This document shows, one piece after another, positions 50,089 through 62,454 of a stretch of 64,000 bases of DNA. A program made the position numbers and the translations under genes. The notes beneath the pieces are model-generated. The model made no database searches. It was not told the origin of the DNA and saw only the letters and a list, made by a program, of their open reading frames with translations. The stretch covers positions 546,984 to 610,983 of the forward strand of contig VZQC01007061.1 in assembly GCA_009823505.1 (NCBI GenBank). The letters are read 5' to 3'. The stretch comes from Rhizomys pruinosus (taxonomy: Eukaryota; Chordata; Mammalia; Rodentia; Spalacidae). Within the stretch, counting starts at the first letter, position 1; every line of letters starts with the position of its first letter.

Positions 50089-50944
50089 AACACTGGTCCA
50101 GCCAGAGATCTTCTGCATAGGATCTTCATGTTCCTGCCTGGAATTGGGGACTGGGGATAGGAAGCAGCTCTTTGAAAGCTAAAGGCCTGCAGCCTTATCA
50201 ATGAAAAGGAAAAGAAGGGCTTTTATTTCACAAATTGTTAAAATCTAAAAAGGGTCTCCAAGCTGTCTAACAAGAGACAGGTTTAATCTCCATGTAGGAA
50301 ATGGGATATTTTTTTCTCATGGATGGCTAGATATGAGGGACTGACCATAGTGAAGTGGGGTGGGGGGAGAATGGAGATACCGCTAAATCTTCTATTTGGA
50401 CCCAAAGTGCAAGTCCAAAGGTCTGCAGAGCTACTTGCCTGAAATATTGTTTTGATAAATAAGCCACATCCTTGTGGAATTGCAATCTCCAACTGTTCTA
50501 CTGGCACGGGCATCTCTGCAGTGACAGCACATGCCCCAGATTGTGGAGTTAACTTGAATTAAATTTCAGATGTGGGGGAGCTAAGGGAAGGGGTGGTGGC
50601 AGTGGGAGGTTTACGAATAGTATGCTGGGGCACTGATGCTATAATAACCAGATGGCTTCAACTGTATCATTTAAACAAAAACAAATATGTCCAGGAGTAA
50701 TGTAATGACAGAGAACACTGAACAGCTTCACCTATACCTGAAATTCCAACAGCTTCCTACCTGAAGTGAAGTTCATGCTGGGAATTCTACAAGTATGGAA
50801 AATCCCAGAAGAGACCTTCATCTTCCAAAAAGCTAGGTGTCAAAACTGCTACCCTTCTGGGGGCACATTTACTGAGTCCATCACTCCAACACAGAGCTGT
50901 GAGCGAAGTTCAGGAAGTAAATTGGCTTTGCCTCCTGGAAGCTC
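50089..50944. other. Unique intergenic DNA
   Basis: No recognised gene or repeat up to the minisatellite. Confidence 0.45.
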
Positions 50945-51321
50945 GGACAACAGGCTGGCAGAGGGACCTTTCTGGACAACAGGCTGGCAGGGGGACCTTT
51001 CTGGACAACAGGCTGGCAGAGGGACCTTTCTGGACAATAGGCTGGTAGAGGGACCTTTCTGGACAGCAGGCTGGTAGAGGGACCTTTCTGGACAACAGGC
51101 TGGCAGAGGGACCTTTCTGGACAACAGGCTGGCAGAGGGACCTTTCTGGATAGCAGGCTGGCAGAGGGACCTTTCTGGATAGCAGGCTGGCAGAGGGACC
51201 TTTCTGGACAGCAGGCTGGCAGAGGGACCTTTCTGGACAGCAGGCTGGCAGAGGGACCTTTCTGGACAGCAGGCTGGCAGAGGGACCTTTCTGGACAACA
51301 GGCTGGCAGAGGGGTCTTTCT
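50945..51321. repeat. Minisatellite: 13 copies of a 29-bp unit
   Basis: Thirteen consecutive units, all exactly 29 bases, each beginning with gga and ending in ctttct. The common variants start ggacaacaggctggcagagg, ggacagcaggctggcagagg and ggatagcaggctggcagagg. Units 4 and 5 share ggtag, unit 2 has ggcaggggg, and unit 13 has gaggggtct. Because 29 is not a multiple of 3, each strand passes through all three frames with a period of 87 bases. At least one frame on the + strand and two on the - strand stay open, which creates repetitive reading frames with no sign of being real proteins. Confidence 0.97.
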
Positions 51322-51770
51322 GAAACTTTGTTCTTGTTATTCCCAGAGGAAGCAAGCTTCACTTCCAATTTTGTACCTAAGCATTCCAGAAATGGAACTT
51401 CCTCCATTCCTTATGTAATTTTCAGGATATGACATTAGAAGATCTGGTGCTCAGTACTTGTGTGACCTTTCCTCAGCTTCAGCTTCTCCCAGCTATCGAC
51501 CAGCACCATCTATCACCCGTCCAACCAAACACATCAACAGAATGGGAGGCTCAAAAGGGACACTGTAGATGAATGTCTGTGGAGAATGGAGAGCTGTAAA
51601 GCAAACAGTTGTCCAAAAGGTGATATGGGTATAGAGACTTTGTGTCCACCCTGATAGCTAGGTTAGTGTATAAATCTGTTAAGTAAGGGCCAAACTGGTA
51701 CAGTACAGGCCAGCCACCAGTGCACAGAAAATTGAGTACTTCTTCACATAGGTCATGCTCAAGAAGAAAG
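51322..51770. other. Unique intergenic DNA
   Basis: No recognised gene or repeat. Confidence 0.45.
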
Positions 51771-51774
51771 TTTT

Positions 51775-52277
51775 TTAAAAAATATTTTATTTATTAAGTT
51801 TATTTATTAAGTTTTTAAAAATATTTTTTTTATTTTATGTGTATTGCCTGAATGTGTGTAATTGTACCCGTGTAAGTGCGATACCTATGGGGTCAGAAGA
51901 GGGTGTAGATCCCCTGGAACGGAGTTACAGTTTGTTTTTTTTTAATTTTATTTATTTTTTTGTATGCATTACTGTCTGCATGTAGGTTTGTGCACCCGTG
52001 TTGTGCAATGCTGAGGAGGTCAGAAGAGGGTGTCGGATTCCCCTGGAACTGGAGTTCTCCTGGAATCGGAGTTACAGACGGTTCTCGGCCGCCATGTGGG
52101 TGCTGGGGATCGAACCCGGGTCCTCTGCAAGAGCAGTCGGTGCTCTTAACCACTAGGCTATCTCTCCAGCCCCCTGGAGTTACAGTTTGTTAGCCACCAT
52201 GTAGGTGCTGGGAATTGAACCCAGGTCCTCTGCAAGAGTAGTCAGTGCTTTTAACCACTGAGTCATCTCTCCAGCCC
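51775..52277 (-). repeat. Old B3-like SINE split by a younger B3-type SINE
   Basis: The outer element is reversed and diverged. It stops at 51936 and resumes at 52176 with agccaccatgtaggtgctgg. The inner reversed B3-type copy with internal duplication occupies 51937-52175. The 16-base direct repeat ggagttacagtttgtt at 51921-51936 and 52176-52191 marks the insertion site. Confidence 0.95.
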
Positions 52278-52700
52278 CATGGACCACTTTTTATAAACGA
52301 GTCTTGCCTTTGATTATACTATCACTAGACCATATATACTCATTCCAAAGGTGGTTAGATAATGAAAACTGGAAAATTTGCCAAGAGCAATGTCACTGAA
52401 AGGAAATGGAAGGTGAAACAGGCTGAGGTTCCATCTAAAGTCAAATAAAGTCAAAACCCTTGGCTGAAGGGGCAATGCATTTTCAAGTGTAGCCCACTGT
52501 CTTAGTGCAATGCTGTAAACTTGGGAGTCCTGGGGCATTCTTGTGAGCTCACTGCAGTTAAAACATTAACTTTTCTGGAAACACATCAAGTCAATGACAG
52601 GATCCACCAGAGAAAATAATTTCTCTTTATTTAATCTCGATATCCATGTCCCTTGAATATTCAATTTGTTAAGATAAAGAAAATTGGGAATTATGTGTTT
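52278..52700. other. Unique intergenic DNA downstream of SPOP
   Basis: No recognised gene or repeat. Confidence 0.45.
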
Positions 52701-52704
52701 TTGG

Positions 52705-53050
52705 TTTTTTTTTTTTTTTGGTCTTTTTGAGACAGGGTCTCATGTAGCCCCAGCTGTCCTGGAACTCACTCTGTAGACCAGGCTGGCCTTGAACTCACAA
52801 AGATCCTCCTGCCTCTGCCTCCCGAGTGCTAGGATTAAAGGCGTGCACCACCATGCCAGGCTAAGGGAATTAGGTGTTAAAACACACAGGGTTGCTGGGC
52901 GTGGTGGTGCAGGCCTTTAATCCTAGCACTTGGGAGGCAGAGGCAGGTGGATCTCTGTGAGTTCGAGGCCAGCCTGGTCTACAGAGTGAGCTCCAGGATA
53001 GCTGGGACTAAAGGGAGACCCTGTCTCAAAAATACAAAAAAAAACCCCTG

Positions 53051-53100
<50 letters not shown>

Positions 53101-53215
53101 GTAGCTGGCACACATCTTAAATCCCAGCATTTGAGAGGCAGAGGCAGGTTGTTCTCTGAGATCTTGGGTCCTTCCAGGGCCACAAAACAACTGTGTCTCA
53201 GAAAAATAAAAACTG
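52705..53215. repeat. B1 pair, (CA)n microsatellite and B1 fragment
   Basis: 52705-52863 is an antisense B1. 52892-53048 is a sense B1. 53052-53098 is a CA microsatellite, and 53099-53215 a diverged B1-like sense fragment (agctggcacacatcttaaatc). Confidence 0.88.
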
Positions 53216-53530
53216 AACCATATAGCGTTCAGAGAGGCCTACTCCAATGAGTTGGCAGAGTAGGATCTGGTCCTGTCTCTCATCAGGACGTAGCTGTCAG
53301 ATCCTCAAAGAGGACAAAAGACTGGCAGATGCTGATAGCTCACAAAGGAAACCTGAGATTATGGAGAATAAATAAATCCCTTCTGCTTCTTAGACATTGT
53401 AAACATAATCCCTGCATGAGGAAGATCAAACTAGGGCTTCAAAATCCATTAAGCAAGAAACTCAGACTCAAGAGACAAGCCAGGTGAGTGAAACAAAAGA
53501 CCAGAGATACCACACAGTACAAAATAGTAA

Positions 53531-54615
53531 TTATTTATATTTTCAAAAAGAAAAAATTAACATTTGGAAGTTCTCCCCTGTAGGAAGAGGAGCTAATAAG
53601 AATTAACAGGACTGGCTCCCACGTAGGCGGTAAGTCAGGTATGAACAGCAGGGCAATCTGGGCTGGGATTTTTTTTTTCACATAGCAATAATAATAAAAT
53701 TTCCTTTTCTTTTTGTTTTATCTATTTGTTTTTCTTTCTTTTTTTCTTTTTCTTTTCCTTTTTTTTTTAGAAAAAGGGAGGGGGAAGGGAAGAGAAATAA
53801 AATCAGAGAAAAATGCCAAAAAACATTTTCCACAATATCTAAAAACAGAACCACAGTTCTTGTCAAGACAGTATGAATTCTGGGTGAATTTTTTTTCCAG
53901 TTTTCAACACCAATAAAGATTTTTGCAAAAGCCACGACCATCAAAACACTCATCTTCCAGATCAAATGACCGCCTTCCCCTTTTGCCTTCACTTGTCACT
54001 TTTCATAAGAGGATAAAAGGATGTATTCTGTTCTTGCAAACAATAAGTGCTAACAACGAGAGAGCTCTTCTGGTACTTGTACTGTAGTGAGGAGTTTTCA
54101 CAAACATCCAAGGTTTAGCACAGCTGGAAGGACTAAAATTTGATTCTCTCAACATAAATATTACTGGAATCCACAAACTGATTTCTGAAAAAAATTTTTC
54201 TTCTTTCCTTTTCCCCTCTCTTAAAAACTAAATGTCCTTTTTTCCTTTTTGCTCCAGGCACCTGCAATTTGCTCTGCTCAGTCAGGTGTAGGTAGGCTTC
54301 TCCAGAGCCCCACTGCTGGGCGTGCTGGGGCCGATGCCTAAACTGAATCCAAGTGCCAAACGTGGCCAGGCCAAAGGGAACACGGTGACACGGCAACAGG
54401 GTTTTCATTAGGTTGCGTAGCCCAAGTATTGGGCCCTTCCCTCCCCCCGTCCCCCTAAGTTATTTAGTGCTGTTTTAAAAGTCTGGGGGCACAATGCAGT
54501 CTTCCCCGAAACAGAGTAAAAGCTCCACAGATTGCGCTCTCTACCTGGTGGTCAGTGGCAGCAACAGTGGCTGCTGCTTCTGGAAAATAAATGAAGTCTC
54601 ACAACTGGCAGGATC
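53531..54615 (-). other. SPOP: SPOP 3' UTR (end inferred)
   Basis: Sequence following the SPOP stop codon on the - strand is repeat-free and AT-rich. It includes an A-rich/purine tract (- strand) at about 53701-53775. No canonical AATAAA is seen in the expected area. On the - strand AATATAAATAATTAC at about 53531-53541, followed by a TTTTGTACTGTGTGG stretch, is the best candidate poly-A region, and is inference. The boundary may lie elsewhere. Confidence 0.5.
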
Positions 54616-54825
<210 letters not shown>

Positions 54826-54915
54826 TCAGTTTAGTGTAAAAGGTGTTAATGCAACAAACACTACCAAAAAGAACCTTTAATAATATGGAGAGAATTTGCT
54901 TTCTAGAAAATGTGT

Positions 54916-54942
54916 AGGCCAGGCCTGGTGGCACATGCCAAA

Positions 54943-54981
<39 letters not shown>

Positions 54982-54985
54982 ATAG
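54916..54985 (+). repeat. B1 head fused to (AAAT)n, internal deletion
   Basis: About 23 bases of B1 5' end (ggccaggcctggtggcacat) run straight into AAAT repeats, with the rest of the B1 body missing. Confidence 0.75.
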
Positions 54986-55050
54986 TAAATAAAAATGTGC
55001 AGACTGGTTACTGGACTATGACTCTTATAATTCTTAAAACTTAGACTCTG

Positions 55051-55308
55051 GGGCTGGAGAGATGGCCTAGCGGTTAAGAGCACCGACCGCTCTTGCAGAG
55101 GACCCGGGTTCAATCCCCAGCACCCACATGGCGGCCGAGAACCGTCTGAAACTCCAATTCCAGGAAAACTCCAGTTCCAGGGGAATCCGACGCCCTCTTC
55201 TGACCTCCTCGGCATTGTACGACACGGGTGCACAAACCTGCATGCAGACAGTACATTCATACATACAGAAATAAATAAAATTAAAATTAAAAAAAAAAGT
55301 ATTTAAAA
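55051..55308 (+). repeat. B3-type SINE with 15-bp target-site duplication
   Basis: Complete element with the internal duplication. aaaacttagactctg flanks it at 55036-55050 and 55309-55323. Confidence 0.97.
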
Positions 55309-55411
55309 AAAACTTAGACTCTGAGCCACTATACTCTCAAAAAGTGGATGTTTAGACTCTTAACATTGTCAATGATCTTTATATTCTCTGATGCTAATAA
55401 AGAAAAAGGGT

Positions 55412-56020
55412 TAGCCGGCCATGGTGGTGCAAGCCTTTAATCCTAGCACTCAGGAGGCAGAGGCAGGCAGATCTCTGTGAGTTCAAGGCCAGCCTAGTCT
55501 ACAGAGTGAGCTCCAGGCCAGCTAGGACTTAAAGGGAAACCCTGTCTCAAAAATACCAAAAAAAAAAAAGAAAAAAAAAAGAAAAAAAGAAAAAGGGCAA
55601 GGCCTTCCTTCCTCAGCTGGCTCCGAGAGTGCCTAGCTCTGCCATTTGAGTCTTGTAACCACAAGGAAGATGGCAGCCACGGCCTACTGGACTGTCAGTA
55701 GAGATGATAACCCTATTCTTTAGTCAATGGTTGAGTTACCTTCTGAAAAGTAACAAGTACACATCCAACATACAGTGAACATCAAACAGAATGAACACTT
55801 ATTGGTCTCTTTCCCTCCTCTTCTGTCTCAAATGATAACTCATTAAAAACAAACTTATAGCAGAGTGTGGCAGCACAAGCTTTTAATCCCAGTGTTCAGG
55901 AGGCAGAGGCATGCGGATCCCTGTGAGTTCAAGGCCAGCCTGGTCTACATGGCGAGTTCCAGAGTTCCGGGCCAGCTGGGGCTACAGGAAGACCCCGTCT
56001 GTAAAAGACAAAACAAAAAC
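55412..56020 (+). repeat. Two sense B1 SINEs in SPOP intron
   Basis: 55412-55592 has an A-rich tail interrupted by G. 55858-56020 is more diverged (gcagagtgtggcagcacaag). Unique DNA lies between them. Confidence 0.88.
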
Positions 56021-56100
56021 TAAAACAACCTTATAACTAAATCTAGAGGACATTATTTCCTGCATTTGGCATTTTCTGTGTTAAAAATTGTTCATTCATC

Positions 56101-56254
56101 GAGCCGGGCTTGGTGGCACACGCCTTTAATCCTAGCACTTGGGAGGCAGAAGCAGGCGGATCTTTGTGTGTTCAAGGCCAGCCTGGTCTACATAGTGAGT
56201 TCCAGGACACAGCTGGAGCTACAGGGAGACCCTGTCTTGAAAAGACAAAAAAAA
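56101..56254 (+). repeat. B1 SINE with 18-bp target-site duplication
   Basis: A near-consensus B1 (gagccgggcttggtggcac). aaaaattgttcattcatc flanks it at 56083-56100 and 56255-56272. Confidence 0.97.
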
Positions 56255-56916
56255 AAAAATTGTTCATTCATCTACCTGGAACATCTTAGACTTATTCAAC
56301 CCATGATGCTGTAGTGAGGGCTTTTTTCCCCTCATAACTTTTGTTTCCTATCAGACAAGGGAATAGAATGTGTCCTAATGAGAGGAAAGACTATAGTTAC
56401 AGCTTGTTGCAGACCCTTGAAAGTACACAATAAAGCACTGTGGCTAGGATGCCTGTCACTTGGGATGAAGTATCAGGTATGGTGTTCTTTTCCAACAGCA
56501 TTTAACAACCTCAGTTAATGATCATCCCTTCTCTTTCCCCCACCACAGACTTTCAGGCACAGTTTACTAACACATAAGACATGTCTTCTAATCTCTTGGA
56601 AATCTCTTTGTCTTTTACAGTGTCAGTATAAAGATGTTGCTATTATTTGGGGCACATGGCTTTTCTAGGCCAGCAAGCTATTACTCATCAATTCCTATCA
56701 GTGTTTGGAAGCTAGCTCCTCAACCACCACTAGGACTTGATTCATGAAAGCAAAACCATTTTTCACACTGTCAAGCACAATGAAAAGATGAAAACTCTAT
56801 ACTTACTACCCAAAGGTTAATGAAGCTACTTGCCCATTTTACTCACTAACTCAAAGACTTTCTCATTTCTTTATCCCAATTATTCTGACAGAGGAACTTT
56901 GAAGATGCCAACTCAC

Positions 56917-57059
56917 TAGTTGATGAAATCCACTGCCTGAGTTTTCAACTGATCTGCACTGTGGAGGTCAGCCAGGATGAGAATTTCTGCAGCGTTCTCC
57001 ACGGACAGGTTACTGCAGAGGGCATCCTCACACATGACCTTCAAACGCTCCAGGGCATA
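56917..57059 (-). CDS. SPOP: SPOP, BTB/BACK-encoding exon
   Basis: Encodes Y280 to N326 ([15 protein letters not shown] ... [11 protein letters not shown]) plus the first two bases of Y327. This covers the end of the BTB domain and the 3-box/BACK segment that contact cullin-3. Splice sites are consensus: acceptor GTTTTACAG before TATGCC and donor TA|GTGAGT. All 47 residues match the mammalian protein as I know it. The exon continues the frame of the 62332-62454 exon in phase 0. Confidence 0.96.
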
Positions 57060-57340
57060 CTGTAAAACATAAGCAGTGCTGTGGTCAGAGCAGCAAATGC
57101 TCTGGGCTGACCGCTACTGAAGATGTTCTCTTTAGAGGTACTGCTGTATAACTGGATACCTGAAAAGACCTGCTGGGTGTAGGAAAATCTGTGGGAATTA
57201 TAAAATATAACCAACACTTTGAAGGTTCATTGTTTAAGCTTAAAATGAAAACAGCAAAATAATGTGGGTAGTTTCTATCAAATGCCAACATCTGTCTGCT
57301 AGAAAATGGCAGTTAGAGCAGATCCTAAAGTTCACTGACA

Positions 57341-57483
57341 CTCTTTTTTGGTCTTTTTGAGACAAGGTCTTCCTGTAGCTCCAGCTGTCCTGGAAATCTG
57401 TAAACCAGGCTTGAACTCACAGAGATCCGCCTGCCTCTGCCTCCTGAGTGCTGGGACTAAAGGTGTGTGCCACCACGCCCGGC
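57341..57483 (-). repeat. B1 SINE, antisense, with internal deletion
   Basis: Reversed B1 from ttttttggtctttttgagac to caccacgcccggcc, missing part of the middle. Confidence 0.9.
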
Positions 57484-57849
57484 CACTAACTTTCTTAACC
57501 CATCACCCCTACCTGATAATGAGGCAAACCAACCCAACATTGCCTTTTAACTTTTGCAATCCTACTTAAAGCATTGTGGGCTGAAGCACAGTCCTTTCTA
57601 CCTAAACACTGTCGCTACCCTGCCAGGATACCCCAACTGACCCATCAGGTTGTGCAAAGGAACCCTGTGGTCATTTTTACTAGCATCCCTGCCACATAAT
57701 GTTCCTGAGTGAGGGTGAACCAAGGGCTTCCTTTGAAACTGGAAAGGATAAATCAAGGCCTATTTTTTGAGGTCAGGGTAAAAGGACAAAGCAGGAGAAA
57801 CCATGAATCCAGTTTCAGATCAGAACTTCTATTTAAAAAAATATTTTGT

Positions 57850-58405
57850 TAGCCGGGCATGGTGGTGCACGCCTTTGATCCTAGCACTTGGGAGGCAGAG
57901 GCAGGTGGATCTTTGTGAGTTCAAGGCCAGCCTGGTCTACAGAGTGAGTTCCGAGACAGACCCTGTCTTAAAAAGACCAAAAAAATTTTTGTTATTTATT
58001 TTTTTTATTTATTTTTGTATGTGTATGGATGTACTGTCTGCATGTAGGTTTGTGCACCCATGTCGTGTAATGCTGCGGAGTTTAACTGGAGTTAAAGACA
58101 GTTCTCAGCCGCCATGTGGGTGCTGGGGATCGAACCCGGATTCTCTGCAAGAGCAGTCGGCACTCTTAACTGCTAGGCCATCTCTCTCCAGCCCTTTTTT
58201 TAAATTATTATTTTTTTATTTTTATGTGTACAAGTATATTGCTTGCATGGAGGTAGGTGCACCCATGCTATGCAGTGCCCACGGAGGTCAGAAGAGGGTA
58301 TCGGATCCCCGGGAACTGGACAGTTGTTAGCTGCCATGTGGGTGCTGGAAATCAAATCCCAGTCCTCTGCAAGTGCAGTCAGTGCTCTTAACCTCTGAGC
58401 TATCT
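57850..58405. repeat. B1 (sense) followed by two B3-type SINEs (antisense)
   Basis: 57850-57985 is a sense B1 with a deletion near its 3' end. 57988-58195 is a reversed B3-type element shortened in the middle. 58200-58405 is an older reversed B3-like element. Confidence 0.88.
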
Positions 58406-59789
58406 TCTATTTCTAAGAAACAGGATGAATGTTCTGGAAATGGAAGGTCTAGGTTAATGCTGGGCACACTGAACCTGCTGACTGGGTCTGATGCACCTCT
58501 TCAACTCAGTCTTTCAAGTAACATTATGAACTTACTAAGGAGTTTCAGAACTAGAAAGGAGGAGGAAATAAAGGTGCCATAAGACAAAATGCTATTAATC
58601 AGTTCACAGGAGAAAAGCTTGCTGTGGGGCTTTCCAGTCTCTTTATAAAAGCCACACATTGAGGGCCTCAGAACTGGATGATACAACACCCCTCCAGGCT
58701 GAATCATAGCAGTTAACAAGACAATGTTATAGACATGAGTTCTGGGTGACAAGGCATATCTGTTGGCACTGTGATTTCCTGCAGCAAAAAAAAAATTTAT
58801 TGGTATTGGTGCTGCTTTAATTTTTATACATTGGAGTAACTGGAAAATAGTTTCCATGGAAAATGGGAATGACACTAGACAAGCAAGAAATGAGGTTGCT
58901 GTTTTTGTTTTAAAGACTGAGAAGGTTGAGTAAATGTGGAGGCTTTTTACAGGGCTACATAGACTCCTCTTCATCCTTTCTACTACATTCTTTTAAAAAG
59001 GACTTTTGCTGTGAATAGCTCTGATCCCTACTGCATAATTAGACAAAAGTAGCCATTCTTGTCCCTAGGGGGACCAAGTTTTTTTTTCTTAATTATGCTT
59101 CTGAAAGACCTGCCTAATGGCAGTACTTACTTGGGAGATTGAAATTTTGTCTCCTAGGCTCGGCCAACGTGTTTTGTTTTGTGTCTAATTACACACATCC
59201 CCAAGAGACCAGAAAAGCTCAGAAGAAGCTGTTCCAGCTCTTGGGTAAGTTCTAGATGTTTAGATCCTTCCATGAAAGATTTCTTATTTTTTTTCCTCTG
59301 AAACTCATAGGGAGGTATAAAGGTAAAACATGCTTTCAAATAGGTATGGAAACAAAGGTTGCCTATGGGAAATTCTGAATGGAATTTTAAAATGTACCCT
59401 TCAGTTACTTCTCATTCATAAATTTAAAATACTGTTGAGATTCAACTGTTTTGTCTTTTAAATTTAGAAGGCACCACACTACTGAAAATACTATCCCTGA
59501 GTTTCAGTTCTGCCCTGTGTGTGCACTGTAGGTTCTATGGCTGAAAATGAAAACCCAGGGACATAAAAGTTTAACTTTGACTGTAAGAATACAACTGTGA
59601 ACCTTAGTATTTCTGCATGGTATTTCTGTAGACTTTGCAGTGTTAATCTTTCTTACCGGACTTAAAGGATAAGGGAGTAAATATCTGATGTGTGTGTATA
59701 AGCACAACTGATCACTTTATTGAAAACCAGAGATAGGTCAGGTAGAACTGTAGAAGCTTTATGAAAATCGAGCATTGGGCTAGGGTTGT

Positions 59790-60110
59790 GTACACATATG
59801 TATAATCTGAACCCTGGGGAGCTAAGGCAGCATGATTTGACTTCAAGGCCAGCATGGACTAAAGAGAGAGATTCTGCCTCAAAACAAACAAAAAACAGCT
59901 GGAGAAATGAATCAATGGTTAAGAGTATTGGCTGTTCTTGCAGAGAACATGGTTCAGTTCCTAGTACCTGTATGGCAGTTGGCAACTATCTGTAACAGTT
60001 CCAAGGGATTCGATGCCCTCTTTAGACCTCCACTAGCAATGGACCACATGCGTACACTTACATGCATGCAGACAATACACTCATACATATAAAATGAAAA
60101 TAAAATATTA
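59790..60110 (+). repeat. Old B1-like fragment followed by old B3-like SINE
   Basis: 59790-59880 resembles a decayed B1 (ggtcaggtag-like head lost; gaggccagcatggactaaag-like phrase). 59898-60110 is a diverged B3-like element (gctggagaaatgaatcaatgg). Confidence 0.7.
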
Positions 60111-60260
60111 AAAACAAAATGAGCACTAGGCTGTGCTTTTTATTTTATCCAGCTTGTAATAGTTTCCTATTGTCTCTATTGAAACCAAGTTTTCTCTGTC
60201 AGAACTGATGTTCACTGAAAGGGTGTAGTTTTCAGGTTGTTAACTGTATTATAAAGTTTT

Positions 60261-60503
60261 TTTTTTTCTTTAAAAATTTATTTATTTTTGTATGTGTATG
60301 AGTGTACTGTCTGCATGCAGGTCTGTGCACCCGTGTCGTGCAATGCCACAGAGGTCAGAAGAGGTCTTGGATCCCCTGAACTGGAGGTATCCTGGAATTG
60401 GAGTTACAGACGGTTCTAGCCGCCATGTGGGTGCTGGGGATCGAACCCGGGTCCTCTGCAAGAACAGTCGGTGCTCTTAACCGCTAGGCTATCTCTCCAG
60501 CCC
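60261..60503 (-). repeat. B3-type SINE, antisense, with 14-bp target-site duplication
   Basis: Reversed element with several single-base losses. tattataaagtttt flanks it at 60247-60260 and 60504-60517. Confidence 0.93.
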
Positions 60504-60715
60504 TATTATAAAGTTTTGAAAGGTGACAAGGAGACAGTTATTATTTCAATCTTCACCAAGAGCACTGATTGGGTCTACAAGCCTCAACTTCTATAAACAC
60601 TCCAAAATGTTGATTAATAAAGATAAAACCTGTGCTTTATGTTCAGGCACTTTTCTCTGTCCTTAGGCACAAAAGGAAGTTGGGCTACAATTCTCCTGAG
60701 CAAAACCTGGGAAGG

Positions 60716-61030
60716 CAACTGGGCACGGTGGCACAGCCCTTTAATCCCAGCAATCAGGAGGCAGAGGCAGAAAGATCTGCTGTCGTCTAGAGCTGGTCTC
60801 TACAAAGGAGTTCCAGCCGGGGGCTAACACCACGGGAGACACCTATCCTTTAAAAAACAAACCCAAACAAAGCAAAAGACAAAAACAAAAAAAACCCTGG
60901 GAAGGATCGTCTGGTGATGGTGACACATCTCTTTGGTCCCAGGACGGAAGAGGCAGCAGCAGTAGGTGAATTTCTGTGTCCAGGGCAGCCAGGCTATAGA
61001 GTGAGACCCTGTCTCTCTATAAAAAAAAAT
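60716..61030 (+). repeat. Two diverged B1-like SINEs, sense
   Basis: 60716-60860 (caactgggcacggtggcac) and 60905-61030 (gtgatggtgacacatctc ... gtgagaccctgtctctc), each with A-rich tails. Confidence 0.75.
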
Positions 61031-61220
61031 ATTAGGAAGGGGGGCCCTCTCGGACCCTTGGCAAGAGATTCAACCCTCACCTGGCTGAACTGGAGTGCAC
61101 CGACAAAAGGCAGGACGCATAGAAACACATAGTCCAGAAAAACATCACTTCTCAGAGGCTTGCTATCTGGAAGGACATAGCCATTCCTTTCTTCTCTGTT
61201 TGTACACCCTCCTGTTTTCT

Positions 61221-61558
61221 CCTTTTTTTTTTTTGTTTTGGTCTTTTTGAACAGGGTCTCCTACTATAGCCCCAGCTGGCCTAAACTCACTATGTAGACC
61301 AGGCTGGCTCTTGAACTCAAGGCATCTGCCGCTGCCTCCTGCCTTCCTGGTGCTTGGATAAAGGGCATTTGTGGCACCAGGTCTCCAGCTTGACTTTTTT
61401 TTTTTATTTTTTTTTTGTCTTTTCAAGACAGGGTCTCCCTGTAGCCCCAGCTGTCCTGGAACTCATTCTGTAGACCAGGCTGGCCTTGAACTCACAAGGA
61501 TCCACCTGCCTCTGCCTCCCAAGTGCTAGGATTAAAGGTGTGCACCACCACACCCGGC
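61221..61558 (-). repeat. Two antisense B1 SINEs
   Basis: 61221-61388 is diverged with extra bases. 61399-61558 is close to consensus (tgtagccccagctgtcctgg ... caccacacccggc). Confidence 0.9.
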
Positions 61559-61559
61559 C

Positions 61560-61739
61560 TTGACTTATTTTTATGTGTATGTTTTGTCTATACATATGTA
61601 AGTGCACCTATGTGTACAATGCCAATGGTGGCCAGAAGAGGGAGACAGATCACTTGGAACTAGAGTTATAGACTGTTGATTGCTTCCATATGGGTGCTGG
61701 GAACAAAACCGGGTCCTCTCCAAGAGCAGCCAGTGTTTT

Positions 61740-61794
<55 letters not shown>

Positions 61795-61950
61795 TCCTCC
61801 CCCCTCCTTTCTTGTGTATAGGCATGCAGGTAGTCAGAGGACAACTTGTGGGAATTGGTTCTCTCCTCCACTATGTGGGTTCTGGGAATTGAACTCAGGT
61901 CATCAGGCTTGGTATCAAGTGCCCTTACCCAGTGGGCATTCTCACTAGCT
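61560..61950 (-). repeat. Old B3-like SINEs around a (TC)n microsatellite
   Basis: 61560-61738 and 61800-61950 are reversed, diverged B3-like bodies (tggccagaagagggagacag; gtcagaggacaacttgtggg). About 48 bases of pure TC lie between them at 61744-61791, followed by a C-rich stretch. Confidence 0.78.
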
Positions 61951-62283
61951 CAAGACTATTCTTGTATGATAATTTAAATAAACTAATGTAGTAAAAAAAG
62001 TTACAAATTATAAAGCACAATCTAAATGGTAGTACTACCATTTAGAATATTCCTCTTGCTAGGGTTGAGAAAGATTAAGAAGAGATGTGATTATCAAGTA
62101 ACATCTTTCTTTTCCATAGTTAGGGTGCCCCTACAGTTTACCATTCATAGCAGGACACTTTTGGGATCAAAAGGTTACTACCATGTTGAGTACAAACAAG
62201 GCTGTCCTGCTGAAACCAAGATATGTATGCTCATTTTATCCACAATGCAACACAGAAGTCCTCTGATGAAACTAGAGGCGTCA

Positions 62284-62454
<171 letters not shown>

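Noticed and set aside
50945..51321. CRISPR array
   Set aside because: The 29-bp units are directly adjacent with no spacers, and the DNA is from a mammal.
50849..51407. A repetitive protein of about 165 residues on the - strand (QPAVQKGPSASLLSRKVPLPACC-like)
   Set aside because: It is produced by a 29-bp minisatellite read in rotating frames. There is no start context, domain or splice structure to support a gene.
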